48,079 bases of DNA from contig CAUYUJ010007235.1 in the NCBI GenBank assembly GCA_963575745.1, forward strand, positions 1-48,079, in the 5' to 3' direction. The position numbers and the translations under genes are program-made. This DNA comes from Prorocentrum cordatum. Lineage: Eukaryota; Sar; Dinophyceae; Prorocentrales; Prorocentraceae. Position 1 is the first letter of the stretch. Every line of letters starts with the position of its first letter. A model generated the notes under the pieces. The model had not been told where the DNA came from. It made no database searches and worked only from the letters and a program-made list of their open reading frames with translations. This document shows, piece after piece, positions 17,898 through 26,341 of this stretch.

Positions 17898-18600
17898 CGC
17901 GTCCTGGGCCCTTGCATCCCATCGCCCATCGTCGCGCATCCTGCCTGTGCGCGCCCTCCTTGCTTGGCCAGGGCGACGCGCGTGATCCGATCCAGCGCCC
18001 AGGATCGCAGGATCGGGAGGGGGAGGAGGAGGAGGAGGAGGAGGAGGAGGAAGGGGTGTGCAAGGGAGGGAGGAGGGGAAAAGGAGGGGAGGAGGAGGAG
18101 TAGAGGTGAGGGGGTAAGTGAAAAAAAGAAGAGGAGGGGGAAGCACAAAAAAGCAAAAAAAAAAAAAAATAAAAAGACAAAAAAAGAAAAAAGGAAAAGA
18201 GGGGAAAAGAAAAAAAGGGCGGGAGAGAGAGGGGAAGGGGCCTAGGAAGAGGGAATGTGGTGGAGGAGGGATGGGAAGTGGTGAAGGAGTAGTGCGAAAA
18301 AAAAAAAGGGAGTGAGGAACTCAACACCCAAACACCCGAAACCACAACCCACAACCGCCCAACCCCCAGACAACAACCTACCCAGCACAGGTACCACCCC
18401 ATCAGGAGACTAGGGAAGGAGGAGGAGGAGGAGGAGGAGGAGGAGTGAGGAAGAGGAGGAGGAGGAGGAGCAGTCAGTCAGTCAGTAAATTCAATCAGAC
18501 AATCCAATCAATCAGTCAGCCGCCCGAGTTGACTGACTCGTGCGTCTCCTCCTCCTCTCTCCTTCTCTCGCCCTCCTCCTCCTCCGCCCGTTCCTCCGCC
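17111..18600. other. non-coding spacer with purine tracts and poly(A)
   Basis: Contains GGA tracts at about 17510-17575, 18010-18110 and 18418-18475, an A-rich region (17824-17892) ending in 27 consecutive A, and an AAAAAG-rich stretch (18120-18230). Glu-rich, Lys-rich and Pro/Ser-rich frames across it are repeat translations on both strands. No supported gene. The poly(A) could mark a retroposed transcript but no parent gene was identified. Confidence 0.45.
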
Positions 18601-18640
18601 CTGCCCCTCCTTCCGTCTTCCGGAGCTCATTCAGTTGTGC

Positions 18641-18780
18641 AATGTCCGGGCGCAGAGGCGCGCGCGGGCTTGGGCAGCCCGGAATGGCGTGGGAGCGCCT
18701 CGTGAGGTCGCTTGTCGCGTTGGCTCGCCTACGCGGCTATTGGGGCCAGCTGGGGAATTACTTGAAGGACGGTCGCCATG
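18641..18780 (+). CDS. possible short exon, YWGQLGNYL-type
   Basis: A plus frame starting at ATG 18641 (MSGRRGARGLGQPGMAWERL) reaches RGYWGQLGNYLKDGRHAM. The YWGQLGxYL segment also occurs in the better exon at 19479 (YWGQLGQYLNEV), with matching DNA (CTATTGGGGCCAGCTGGGG). This suggests two related exons about 740 bp apart. Boundaries and function are unknown. Confidence 0.35.
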
Positions 18781-18996
18781 CGATGAGTTTTTGGCCCCCA
18801 TCTGCTCGCGGCAAGTCCCGCCACCGTCCCCGAGTTGCGGGTTGTAGGCTTATGGGTTATAGTATCTTGTTCGTTCGTGTGCCGGGCCAGTTGGAGGCAG
18901 TTTGCAAGTCTCGAGTTTCTTGTGGGGGTTGCCCGGTGGCTTCTTCGGGTTTGGTTGTTGGGGCTTCTTGGGGACCTCGTCGAGGCTTGCATTGCA

Positions 18997-19064
18997 GGGA
19001 GGGTCTTTGCAGGGTCTTTGCAGAGGTTCTTTGCAGGGTCTTTGCAAGGTCTTTGCAGGGGGCG
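18997..19064. repeat. GGGTCTTTGCAG minisatellite
   Basis: About six 11-12 bp units of GGGTCTTTGCAG or close variants. A short GATATATGATAT stretch and a G run of about a dozen bases follow at 19080-19120. Confidence 0.8.
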
Positions 19065-19133
19065 GTGCGATCGGGATAATATATATGATATATGATATAT
19101 GTGACTGGGGGGGGGGGGGGGCCGTGCCCTTCG

Positions 19134-19311
19134 AAGATTCGCGGTTGGCCCCGAGAGGAAGTGAAATACCGAGCGCGAGTTGACCGCGTGGTGCTTCGTC
19201 GCAGCTCCTGGGCCATCATCGCCGAGCTTGGCCCCAAGTTCCAGCCCGCGCTGGCAGCGTATCGGCGCATGACCATCTCGATTCTCGCGATCTTCCGCGT
19301 GAGGAGCTATT
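19134..19311 (+). CDS. unknown exon, left half, split by a foldback insertion
   Basis: After CCCTTCGAAG a frame reads IRGWPREEVKYRARVDRVVL, then SSWAIIAELGPKFQPALAAYR and ILAIFRVRSY. This is convincing coding sequence with no low complexity. It is interrupted at CTATT (19307-19311) by an inverted-repeat element. Joining across a single CTATT gives RVRSYWGQLGQYL, matching the YWGQLG segment at about 18735. Function unknown. Confidence 0.55.
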
Positions 19312-19478
19312 TCGAGGAAAGAGAAGTATGCACATGCACCGATTCTGGCCAGGCCCATCCTGAGCCCAGGATCTGTGCATGCGACCTCCTGCCTTGGCCA
19401 GGAAAGCCTATGCACCGATCCCGGGCACAGGATAGGCCTGGCCAGGATCGGTGCATGTGCATACTTCTCTTCGCCCGA
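19312..19478 (+). mobile_element. TATGCACATGCACC foldback element, copy 2
   Basis: A 167-bp palindrome closely related to 15160-15321. It starts TCGAGGAAAGAGAAGTATGC and ends GCATACTTCTCTTCGCCCGA. The target duplication CTATT lies at 19307-19311 and 19479-19483. Unlike copy 1 there is no AG at the 3' junction, and insertion plus duplication add 172 nt, so the host frame is shifted. This copy probably breaks the exon rather than forming an intron. Confidence 0.85.
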
Positions 19479-19740
19479 CTATTGGGGCCAGCTGGGGCAG
19501 TATCTGAACGAGGTGAAAAAGAGGGGCACCATCGCGCAGCGAGGGCAAACGCGGCAGCCCGCAGCCGGGCCGAGTAGGGCCCCAGAGGGAGAGGACGGAC
19601 TGGAGGAGGGTGGAGACGACGGGGGAGAATTGGGGGAGGGTGGGGGAGGCCGGGAGGACGAGGGCGAGGAGGACAGCGGAAGGAACGCAGACCTTGCACG
19701 CCAGAATGAGTTTCACTCGAATTTGCGTCCGGGGGGGGGG
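19479..19740 (+). CDS. unknown exon, right half
   Basis: Read in frame from the duplicated CTATT the sequence gives YWGQLGQYLNEVKKRGTIAQ, then a Glu/Gly/Asp-rich tail (EGEDGLEEGGDDGGELGEGG) and ARQNEFHSNLRPG. The acidic low-complexity tail is like those of other exons in this window. No stop is reached before the G run at 19730-19740. Confidence 0.5.
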
Positions 19741-19764
19741 ATAGCAAAGGGAGGTGCGCGACAT

Positions 19765-19963
19765 TCGGGCCGGGCGAAAGGGGGGGATTGGGAAAGGGGG
19801 GGTTACGAAATTTGCTGCATGCAGCTGGTTTCGCCTTCACCGAAGGGCCCATTCCTCGAGATATAGCCGCCTGCGGCGCCGGGGGGCGCCGGGAAAATCA
19901 GCTACGCGAGCTGATTCTCACCGCCCCCCCCCTTTGCTACCCCCCCCCTTTCGCCCGACCCGA
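19765..19963 (+). mobile_element. TCGGG-MITE, copy C
   Basis: The cleanest copy, 199 bp. It starts TCGGGCCGGGCGAAAGGG and ends CCCTTTCGCCCGACCCGA. The target duplication GACAT lies at 19760-19764 and 19964-19968. The interior matches copies A and B (GAAATTTGCTGCATGCAGCTGG, CATTCCTCGA, GGGAAAATCAGCTACG). No donor/acceptor arrangement is present. Confidence 0.9.
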
Positions 19964-19968
19964 GACAT

Positions 19969-20520
19969 CTGATGCTGACGCACGCAGCTTCCTTTCTTAT
20001 TCTGGCACCTCCCATCCCTTGGGCCGCGGTTGAAAAACCAGCTGCATCAGCATTTGTAGTCGCCGCCCTTTTCCACCCCCCATTTTCGACCGCCCAGATC
20101 TTGCGCATGATGCGCGCATGGGACATGGATTCTGGGTCGGAACTTGCGGAAATGCCCCCTCCTCGCTCGCCCTTCCCCTCCTCCCCCCCCCTCCTCAGCG
20201 ACGGGGGCTGCCGCGATTTCCCAGAGAGGGGGGGGCCGATTTACAGAGCGGAATTTGGGGCGAGAGAACCCCCCGGAGAGTTGAGAACAGGAGGCGCGTT
20301 TAGCAAAATGGGCTTTGTTTTTTTTCGCCGCCGGTGGGTTCTGAAAGCTTGATATTTGCGATCATCCTGGCAGCATTTCGATGTCAGTGGACCCCCCCGC
20401 GACGTCAGCGCCCCCGTCTGCCCCCCCCCCTCTTCGATGTCAGTGCCCCCCTCCCGCGGGGGCTCCCAGGGGCCCCGTCGTCGATTTCCTTGACATGCTT
20501 ATCGCCCCTCTCAGGCCATC
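19969..20520. other. spacer without recognised gene
   Basis: Mixed-composition sequence with C-runs. Frames up to about 130 codons exist but show no coding signature and overlap on several frames. Confidence 0.4.
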
Positions 20521-20524
20521 CTCC

Positions 20525-20735
20525 CTCCTCCATCCTCCATCCTCCATCCTTCTCCTCCTCCTGCTCCTCCCCCTCCTCCTCATCTCCTCCTCCTCCTCCT
20601 CCTCCTCCTCCTCTTTCCATCCTCCTCCTCCTCCTCCTCCTCCTCTCTCCCCTCCCCTCCTCCTCCTCCTCCTCTCCTCCTCCTCCTCCTCCTCCTCCTC
20701 CTCCTCCTCCTCCTCCTCCTCCTCCTCCTCCTCTC
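20525..20735. repeat. (TCC)n tract
   Basis: Roughly 200 bp of CTC/TCC units. Poly-Ser, poly-Leu, poly-Pro and, on the other strand, poly-Glu and poly-Gly frames are artefacts. Confidence 0.9.
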
Positions 20736-20915
20736 GGGGCTCTTGGCATCGCTCGGACGTGTGCGTTCTTTCCTCGGCGGGGACCATCGAGGAGCATCCT
20801 TGATGATTTGGCGAAAAAGCCACGCACGAAACCAGAAAAAACACAGGGAAGGGACGTCCGAACGATGGCCAGGGCTCTCCCGTCTGGAGCCTCGAGACGG
20901 GGGTCGATGCAAAAG

Positions 20916-20975
20916 GGGGTCAGCCAGAGCGCCAGAGCTCGCGGGATCCTGCGAAGATCCCCTCTGGCTGACCCC
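20916..20975. repeat. inverted repeat GGGGTCAGCCAGAG
   Basis: A perfect 14-bp inverted repeat (20916-20929 and 20962-20975) around a 32-nt centre containing a GGATCCTGCGAAGATCC palindrome. TGACCCGGGTC-like motifs follow at about 21095-21120. Confidence 0.8.
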
Positions 20976-21780
20976 GGTCAGCGAGCCGCCCGTGGCCGCG
21001 AGGCGGCCGCGCACATATTGGCTAACCCGGGTTTGCGAAAACCTGCGTTGAAGTTTTTTTTTTTCTGCATTGCAGTTGTTTGGTTTCCTGCTGACCCGGG
21101 TCTGGATTGACCTGGGTCAGAAGATCCCCGATCTTGGGCCACCTTTGAGCCAGCCTGGGGGCCTTCGGAGCCGATCGCAGGCGAGAAGGCGAGAGCGCGA
21201 ACATCGTTGTCTTCTCCTGCGAGCTTGCCTGGTTCCCCATGGTTCTTGACCTTTCGGGAGGTCCTTGGGAGGGTCGGTGGCCACTTGGCACTCCCTGGGG
21301 GCGGTCTTGGGGCCACTTGGACGTATGGTGGAAGCTATACTTGATAATCCTGAGATATATTGTGCGATCTTGGAGGCAGTATTGGGCTACCTTGTACCCG
21401 GGGCGGTCTTGAAGCCACCTGGGGCCATCTTGGACGCTTCAACGCGTCGCGCCCCTCCCCATCCAGACTCAGGGAGAGAGGTTGGGAGGAGAGTCGAACC
21501 ACTGAGGAGGAGGAGGGGGAGGAGAAGGAGGAGGAGTGCCCGTACGCGTCCTGCCCGAGTCCGCTGCTGAATATTGAGTTGTCTTTTCGTGCGGCCAGCA
21601 GTCGTTGCCAATCCCATCGGCGCGAGGGCTTCTGAGAAGCCCCGCCGCCCTCCGAGGAGGCCTTCTCCTTCTCGCTTCCCCCCACCCGCTCGCTGCGGGA
21701 CCTCTGGCGGGACCTGCGCCGAGGGGGGGGGGCCTCGGCGGCTCGCTCGGGCGGATGGCGTCCTGGCGCCACGTCCTCGC
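20976..21780. other. spacer with CTTGGGGCC-type sequence
   Basis: Positions 21250-21440 contain degenerate CTTGGGGCCACTTGG/GGGGCGGTCTTG units like those of the dispersed module near 23600, 40100, 42100 and 45200. The rest shows no supported gene. Confidence 0.4.
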
Positions 21781-21788
21781 GCATCATT

Positions 21789-22282
21789 TGATGGGCCTGT
21801 TTTCCACCACCACCACCGCCATACGTTGGAGGGGGGAAGGAGGTGGAGGATAAGGATGGGGACGGCGATGGTGATGATGCTGCTGATGATGATGATGCTG
21901 ATAGCGATGATGATGATGATGATGATGGTGATGATGATGCTGATGATGATGATGCTGATGTGAATGATGATGATGATAATGATGATGATGTTGATGCTGA
22001 TGATGAGGATGAGGATGACGATGCTGATGCTGCTGATGATGCTGATGATGGCGATGCTGATGCTGATGCTGATGATGACGGTGATGATGCTGATGATGAT
22101 GAGGATGACGATGATGATGCTGATGATGATTATGATGATGCTGATGCTGATGATGATTATGGTGATGATGGTGGTGGTGGTGATGATGACGATGATGATG
22201 CTGATGATGATGCTGCTGCTGATGATGATGACGATGATGATGCTGCTGCTGATGACGATGATGACGATGATGATGATGATGG

Positions 22283-22332
<50 letters not shown>

Positions 22333-22348
22333 CTGATGACGATGATGG

Positions 22349-22416
<68 letters not shown>

Positions 22417-22497
22417 CTGAGGAGGAGGAGGAGGAGGACGAGGAGGAGGACCCCCTCCCCCTCCTACATGGTGGTGGCGGTGGAAAACAAGCCCACC
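21789..22497 (+). mobile_element. (GAT)n block bounded by inverted repeats
   Basis: About 560 bp of GAT/GATGCT repeats (about 21860-22420) lie between inverted arms: GATGGGCCTGTTTTCCACC at the left and the complement of GGTGGGCTTGTTTTCCACC at the right, continuing into a CCACCACC/GGTGGTGG pair. ATCATT is found at 21783-21788 and 22498-22503, like a target duplication. The 249-codon poly-Asp frame and the poly-His/Met frames are repeat translations. Confidence 0.65.
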
Positions 22498-22503
22498 ATC
22501 ATT

Positions 22504-23298
22504 GCTGTTCTCGGCGAACAGCACGGCTGGCAACTCGTGTGGGCGAGTCGCCCAGACCCACGCGAGTGTTTGCCCTCGCCCCCAACGTTTGAAGCACGAA
22601 CGCTCCTCACACTGCAAGGGTCGGATGGTCCTGTACGCCGTTGAAAGCAGAAAAGGCCCTTGCAGCTTTTCCCAACACTCCTGTGTTGGGCTTTGTTTTG
22701 AGTAGAGCACTGTGCTGTCCAAGTCTCCTCCTCCGCCTCCGCCTCCTCCTTTTCCCATTTTTCCCAGCCCTGCCTTGGTTTGGTTCTCGTTTGAAGTAGA
22801 GCACTGTCTGCTCCGTCCCTCCCTCCTCCCCTCCTCCCCTCCTCCCTCCTCCCTCCTCCCTCCTCTTCGCCTCTCCTTCATCCCCTCCCCTCAGCCTTCT
22901 CTCTTTCTTGTTCAGTCGTCATCTCCCTCGTCGAGACCTCGCGGCTCCCTGCGGGGCTGCGAACCGCGCAACTGTCGCCATTTTCGCAGGCTCCCAGGAG
23001 ATCCAGCGCAGTGGAGGTCCACGCGGATCTGCCGAGACCTCACGGCTCTCTGCGGGGGCTGCGAGCCGCGTAATCGTCGTCATTGTCGTGGGCGCCTGGG
23101 AGGTCCAGCTCACACGCACTGTGGTCAATCAACATGTTTGTTTCTGCTTAGCGGTCCCAGATGTATTCGCCAATTGTGTAGAAAGGGTTGGGTACGCCAC
23201 TGGGTAATTTTCACTCATCAAGCACGGCGTTCGGCAGATCGGGCATGCTGCGTGCGCTTGTCGCGCTCGCCCCGTCCCTAGCCGAAGCCTTCTGATTC
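22504..23298. other. spacer with TCC tract and a tandem duplication
   Basis: A TTGAAGTAGAGCACTGT/TTGAGTAGAGCACTGT segment occurs twice (about 22695 and 22790). A TCC tract lies at 22720-22880. A tandem duplication of about 100 bp follows at 22933-23111. No gene was recognised. Confidence 0.5.
22933..23111. repeat. tandem duplication, 100-bp unit
   Basis: GAGACCTCRCGGCTCYCTGC-GGG-CTGCGARCCGCG starts at about 22933 and again at about 23033. Both units run to ATCCAGC/GTCCAGC with about 80% identity by eye. Confidence 0.75.
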
Positions 23299-23299
23299 C

Positions 23300-23586
23300 A
23301 TGGCCAGATCTACGTCGATGTGGATTGCTCACTCGATGCCTTGGCAGCGTCTCCTGGCGAGGTTCCTCGCTTGCTTTTATCGAAGGCGCCTGCAGCGAAC
23401 CACCGCTGCCCCCTGCCTGGTGGATCCGCCTACGTGGCCAAACGTTGGGCCGAAGTATTGCCAAGCCATTGGGCAATGTTTACCAAGCCTTTCTGGAAAG
23501 CCTTGGGGGAACATTTGCGCGAAGGAAGAGAGGAGGTGGAGGAGGAGGAGAAGGGGGACGATGAGGCTGAAGAGGTGTCCTCTTAA
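23300..23586 (+). CDS. terminal exon of an unknown gene with acidic tail
   Basis: After an acceptor (GATTCCATGGCCAG, about 23307) the frame reads YVDVDCSLDALAASPGEVPR, LLLSKAPAANHRC, YVAKRWAEVLPSHWAMFTKP and FWKALGEHLREGREE. It ends EEVEEEEKGDDEAEEVSS at TAA 23584-23586. Composition is good except for the acidic tail. A decayed copy of the YVAK...GEHL segment with an expanded GGA tail lies at 39655-39905, beyond the retrotransposon. No domain recognised. Confidence 0.55.
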
Positions 23587-23587
23587 G

Positions 23588-23944
23588 GGCCTCCTGGGGC
23601 CTTCTGAGGGCTTCTTGGGCGCCTCTTGGGAGCCCCTGGGGGCCTATAATGGTCTGCTCGGTCTTTGGAGGCCGTCGTGGGGGTCTCACTGGGCCGTCTT
23701 GGGGCCTTCGTGTGGCGCTTTCGGTCCGTCTGAGAGGCTTCTGGAGCAGTCTCGGACCCCCCTGTGGGAGCTTCTCAAACTGTCTTGGTGCTATCTTGGA
23801 GGCCCGCGGGGACGTCTTGGGCCGTCGGAAGCCCGAAAGATCGAGGACCCCTAGAACTGCCAAACACCAACAGCAAATCAATGACTTGTTGCTTATGGTG
23901 GCCTCCTGGAGGTCCTCTTGGAACAGCGTGGAGCGTCACAGGGG
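23588..23944 (+). repeat. CTTGGGGCC module, copy at the left flank of the retrotransposon
   Basis: Degenerate units such as GGGCCTCCTGGGGCC, TCTTGGGCGCCTCTTGGGAG and GGGCCGTCTTGGGGCC, ending in a conserved core GTCGGAAGCCCGAAAGATCGAG (22 nt, about 23823-23844). The LTR retrotransposon is inserted just downstream. Similar modules: about 39950-40270, 41090-41230, 45140-45480 (same strand) and 42050-42820 (opposite strand). Confidence 0.65.
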
Positions 23945-23949
23945 CCGTT

Positions 23950-24220
23950 ACTCTAAAGTGAGCTGGGATACAGGCAAGAGGTGACGAGCGTGTGTCCGCG
24001 GCCGTTTGTGCTCAAGCGGCCGGCCGCCCAGTTCTGACTACACTTCAGCGCGAGGTGTACCATTTTCCATCGAGACCAAACATCCTTTGCTTGAGATGGC
24101 TCGTCGCTCTCGCGACGATCTCCTACTACTGGGACTATCGTTACTACGGTACAACAGAGCTGGAGCTGGGCTTCGCCTAAGGCGAAGCTGCTGGTTGGGC
24201 CTCCCAGCCCCTTTCAAGCT
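23950..24220 (+). repeat. 5' LTR
   Basis: 271 bp, aligned to 39065-39334 with about 20 substitutions and small indels. It contains three hairpins: GCGGCCG...CGGCCGC around 23998-24024, CGTCGC-TCTC-GCGACG at 24102-24117, and a perfect GCTTCGCCT-A-AGGCGAAGC at 24170-24188. A spliced-leader-like segment lies at 23995-24016. No TATA box was seen. Confidence 0.93.
24170..24188 (+). promoter_or_regulatory. perfect hairpin conserved in both LTRs
   Basis: GCTTCGCCT and AGGCGAAGC are exact complements around a single A. The same 19 nt are unchanged in the 3' LTR near 39283-39301 although nearby positions differ. Conservation suggests a role in RNA folding or 3'-end formation; this is inference. Confidence 0.6.
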
Positions 24221-24232
24221 TGGTAGCGGAGC
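24221..24232 (+). other. primer-binding site (tRNA-iMet type)
   Basis: TGGTAGCGGAGC directly abuts the LTR end. It matches 10 of 12 positions of TGGTATCAGAGC, the initiator-Met tRNA complement common in copia and gypsy elements. Its exact position supports the LTR boundary deduced from the target duplication. Confidence 0.8.
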
Positions 24233-24984
24233 TGGCCTATGGTGGTTAGCCCTTGCTCTACCCTTCACCATCCACAACATTATCTGGTGGACTACTGACG
24301 TGGTGGAACATCAGGGTGCAGTGGGTTTGCGCGGAGGAATGTACATAACTACGCAATACCGCAAGGACACTTGCAGTGATACCTCTGCCTACGCAGGGGC
24401 CCATTACTCGAGTCTTACATTCTGCGCTACTACACTCCTGAAGTCCACCCACCTACTCCAATTAGAAACTTCCTCGAAGACGTAATGCATGGAAACATGC
24501 GATACGACATTGTGCCGCCTCCACCCCCACGCAGGCTTACGACCACACACCACAAGCCCCCACCAACCACATCCGACTATGACCTACGAGGCTATTGGAT
24601 TGGTATAGCTGTCTTTAGGCTCACACGGGTTGCTATCGGGTGTGCGGCGGGACACATACGTGGCGGAGACGACACAAGAACAACCGGCGCCCATTGGGAC
24701 CCGGCTGGTCAAGTACATTTCCGCGAATTAACTCGCCAGGTGCATGCCTAGACCAACGTGACCACAGGCATTATGACGCCCTCCCGACACGTTGCGCCAT
24801 TGCAGCGAGGCTTGGGAGGCCTCGCGCGGACCACAGCCATGAGAGTTCCCCCAGCAGTTATCCATTTCGGCGTTAACATAGGTGGCCGCCATACCGATGG
24901 CACCTAGAAGAGGAACCCCAACTCAACTCTGGCACAGCTCTCATTGACTTCCGAGTCCATGTGGGGTAACGGATCGACCAGACT
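24233..24984 (+). other. leader region of the retrotransposon
   Basis: No coherent coding frame over about 750 bp. Open frames of 60-90 codons overlap without a clear pattern. Probably untranslated leader or decayed gag. Confidence 0.45.
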
Positions 24985-25869
24985 TTGGCACGCTTCGAGA
25001 TAGCCCGCTGTCAAGCTGAAACGGCAGGCCTCAACATCCTCATCATCCAATTTCTGACAATGATTTTCAGAGCTGTAGGAGTGGGGGCGTCGCGTGCACA
25101 ACAACTCCTACAGCCACTCAACCGCCACCTGCCGAGGGACCAGCCACAATTTGACTCTCTATTTGGACGCATGAGGTCATATGCTCACATCGCTGAGAGA
25201 ACCCCTGGCAATATTGGTGGTCTCTTCAGTCACGGTCACTGTGCCTAGACCTTTCGCGCTGAGGCCAACGCATGGCGATCTGCCACCAGCGTCTGGAATG
25301 ACGATCTGCAACCAACGGAGACCACCGCACTATTGACTCAAAATGGTGGTTCGGCCTCGGGTTTTCAAGACTCCTGGACCAGGTTTCGGGGGCCGCCAAA
25401 TTCGGCGGCCCCTACTCCAACCAATGCTCTAATGGGCTCACCAGGGCAACCTGCTGAGCCCGACTTCGACTCCGGAACCGACGCCGACGCGTCTTCGGAC
25501 GTCGAGGCTACCGCCCTAGACTACTCCGACATGCCCTCGTGCCTCGCGGAAGAACAACGGGTGCAATGGTTATTCCTCGGATATTAGAAACATGAACGCA
25601 GGTGGAGAGGATGTATGAAGAAGCCAGTTCGTGAGGTACTACGTATTATCCAACGTGCAATCAGGGGGGGGGGGGGGGGGGGGGGTAGGGGTCGAGGCAG
25701 GGGTAAAGGTAAACGACGGCGACTGTGTGGCAGAGGCATGACAGCATTTCTAGCGCCCCTTATGGGTCCGCAAAATGAAGAGATGTTCCTAGGTGCAGGC
25801 AGGAACCGTAGGCATGCGTCAGTAAAAGGTCAGGGACGTCGGGGCAGCCCGAAGGATGCTAATTGTTAA
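24985..25869 (+). pseudogene. gag-like remnant
   Basis: Several broken frames: FEIARCQAETAGLNILIIQF and RMRSYAHIAERTPGNIGGL (to a stop at 25248), GSASGFQDSWTRFRGPP and ASSDVEATALDYSDMPS (to 25587), then a basic segment KGKRRRLCGRG after a G22 run (25664-25685). Helical region, acidic linker, then basic nucleic-acid-binding segment before a zinc knuckle is the usual gag layout. No diagnostic capsid motif is visible, so the call rests on position and order. An inverted repeat GGGGCCGCC/GGCGGCCCC (25389-25412) lies inside. Confidence 0.5.
25664..25685 (+). repeat. G22 homopolymer inside the retrotransposon
   Basis: Twenty-two consecutive G on the plus strand in the gag remnant, read as poly-Gly. 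A second run of exactly 22 G lies at 27207-27228. Long homopolymers are error-prone in sequencing, so the length is uncertain. Confidence 0.8.
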
Positions 25870-26341
25870 ACAATGGAACGTGACCTCTGCCATAACACAC
25901 CATTTTCGCCGTGAGTGCCTTCGGGGCGATGGGGGAGGCAGAGGTCCGTCGATGCATTTGGCTCAAATTGATTCGGACATGCAGTATGTTGACTGGGGGG
26001 CACTCTTGGCCGACCCTGCCGACAGCTCAGCTGCAGTTGTTAATTTCATGGCTGCCAGACATTTGAATGCCTGTATGACCCTCGAGAGTTACGGCGGCGA
26101 GCTGTTCGAGGATATATTCGCCGGCCACAGTGAGATCGACCTGGCACACTGGCTGGGCATGTCCATCGCGGGGCAACCTGCTGATGTTGAGTTTGTCGAG
26201 AATTTCCATGTGCCTACTGAAGTAGATCGCGAAATGGCGGGGGCACCCGCGGACTCAGAAGCCGCTATTCCTGCGACAGAAGAGGAACTGCAATTGGTGC
26301 TCTACCTCGGGTTATGGGTAGTCCGACAAATCTGGAATTGA
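25856..26341 (+). pseudogene. degenerate zinc-knuckle segment followed by acidic region
   Basis: The frame contains ITHHFRREC, the H-x4-C half of a CCHC zinc knuckle (CX2CX4HX4C). The two first cysteines are missing: Ser stands where the second Cys is expected. Downstream comes a mostly acidic, soluble region (LAQIDSDMQYVDWGALLADP, YGGELFEDIFAGHSEID) containing two A-G-x-P-A mini-hairpins at 26168-26181 and 26237-26250. Typical of a gag C-terminus. The knuckle as written would not bind zinc. Confidence 0.55.

Noticed and set aside
21843-22592. 249-codon poly-Asp open frame and long poly-His and poly-Met frames
   Set aside because: They translate a GAT repeat in different frames and strands; no non-repetitive coding part is attached.
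23950-24220. LTR boundaries at TG...CA inside the repeat (TGAGCTGG to TTTCA)
   Set aside because: This choice gives no target duplication, and the shared ACTCTAAAG outside it would be unexplained; the ACTCT...CT ends give CCGTT duplication and an abutting primer-binding site.
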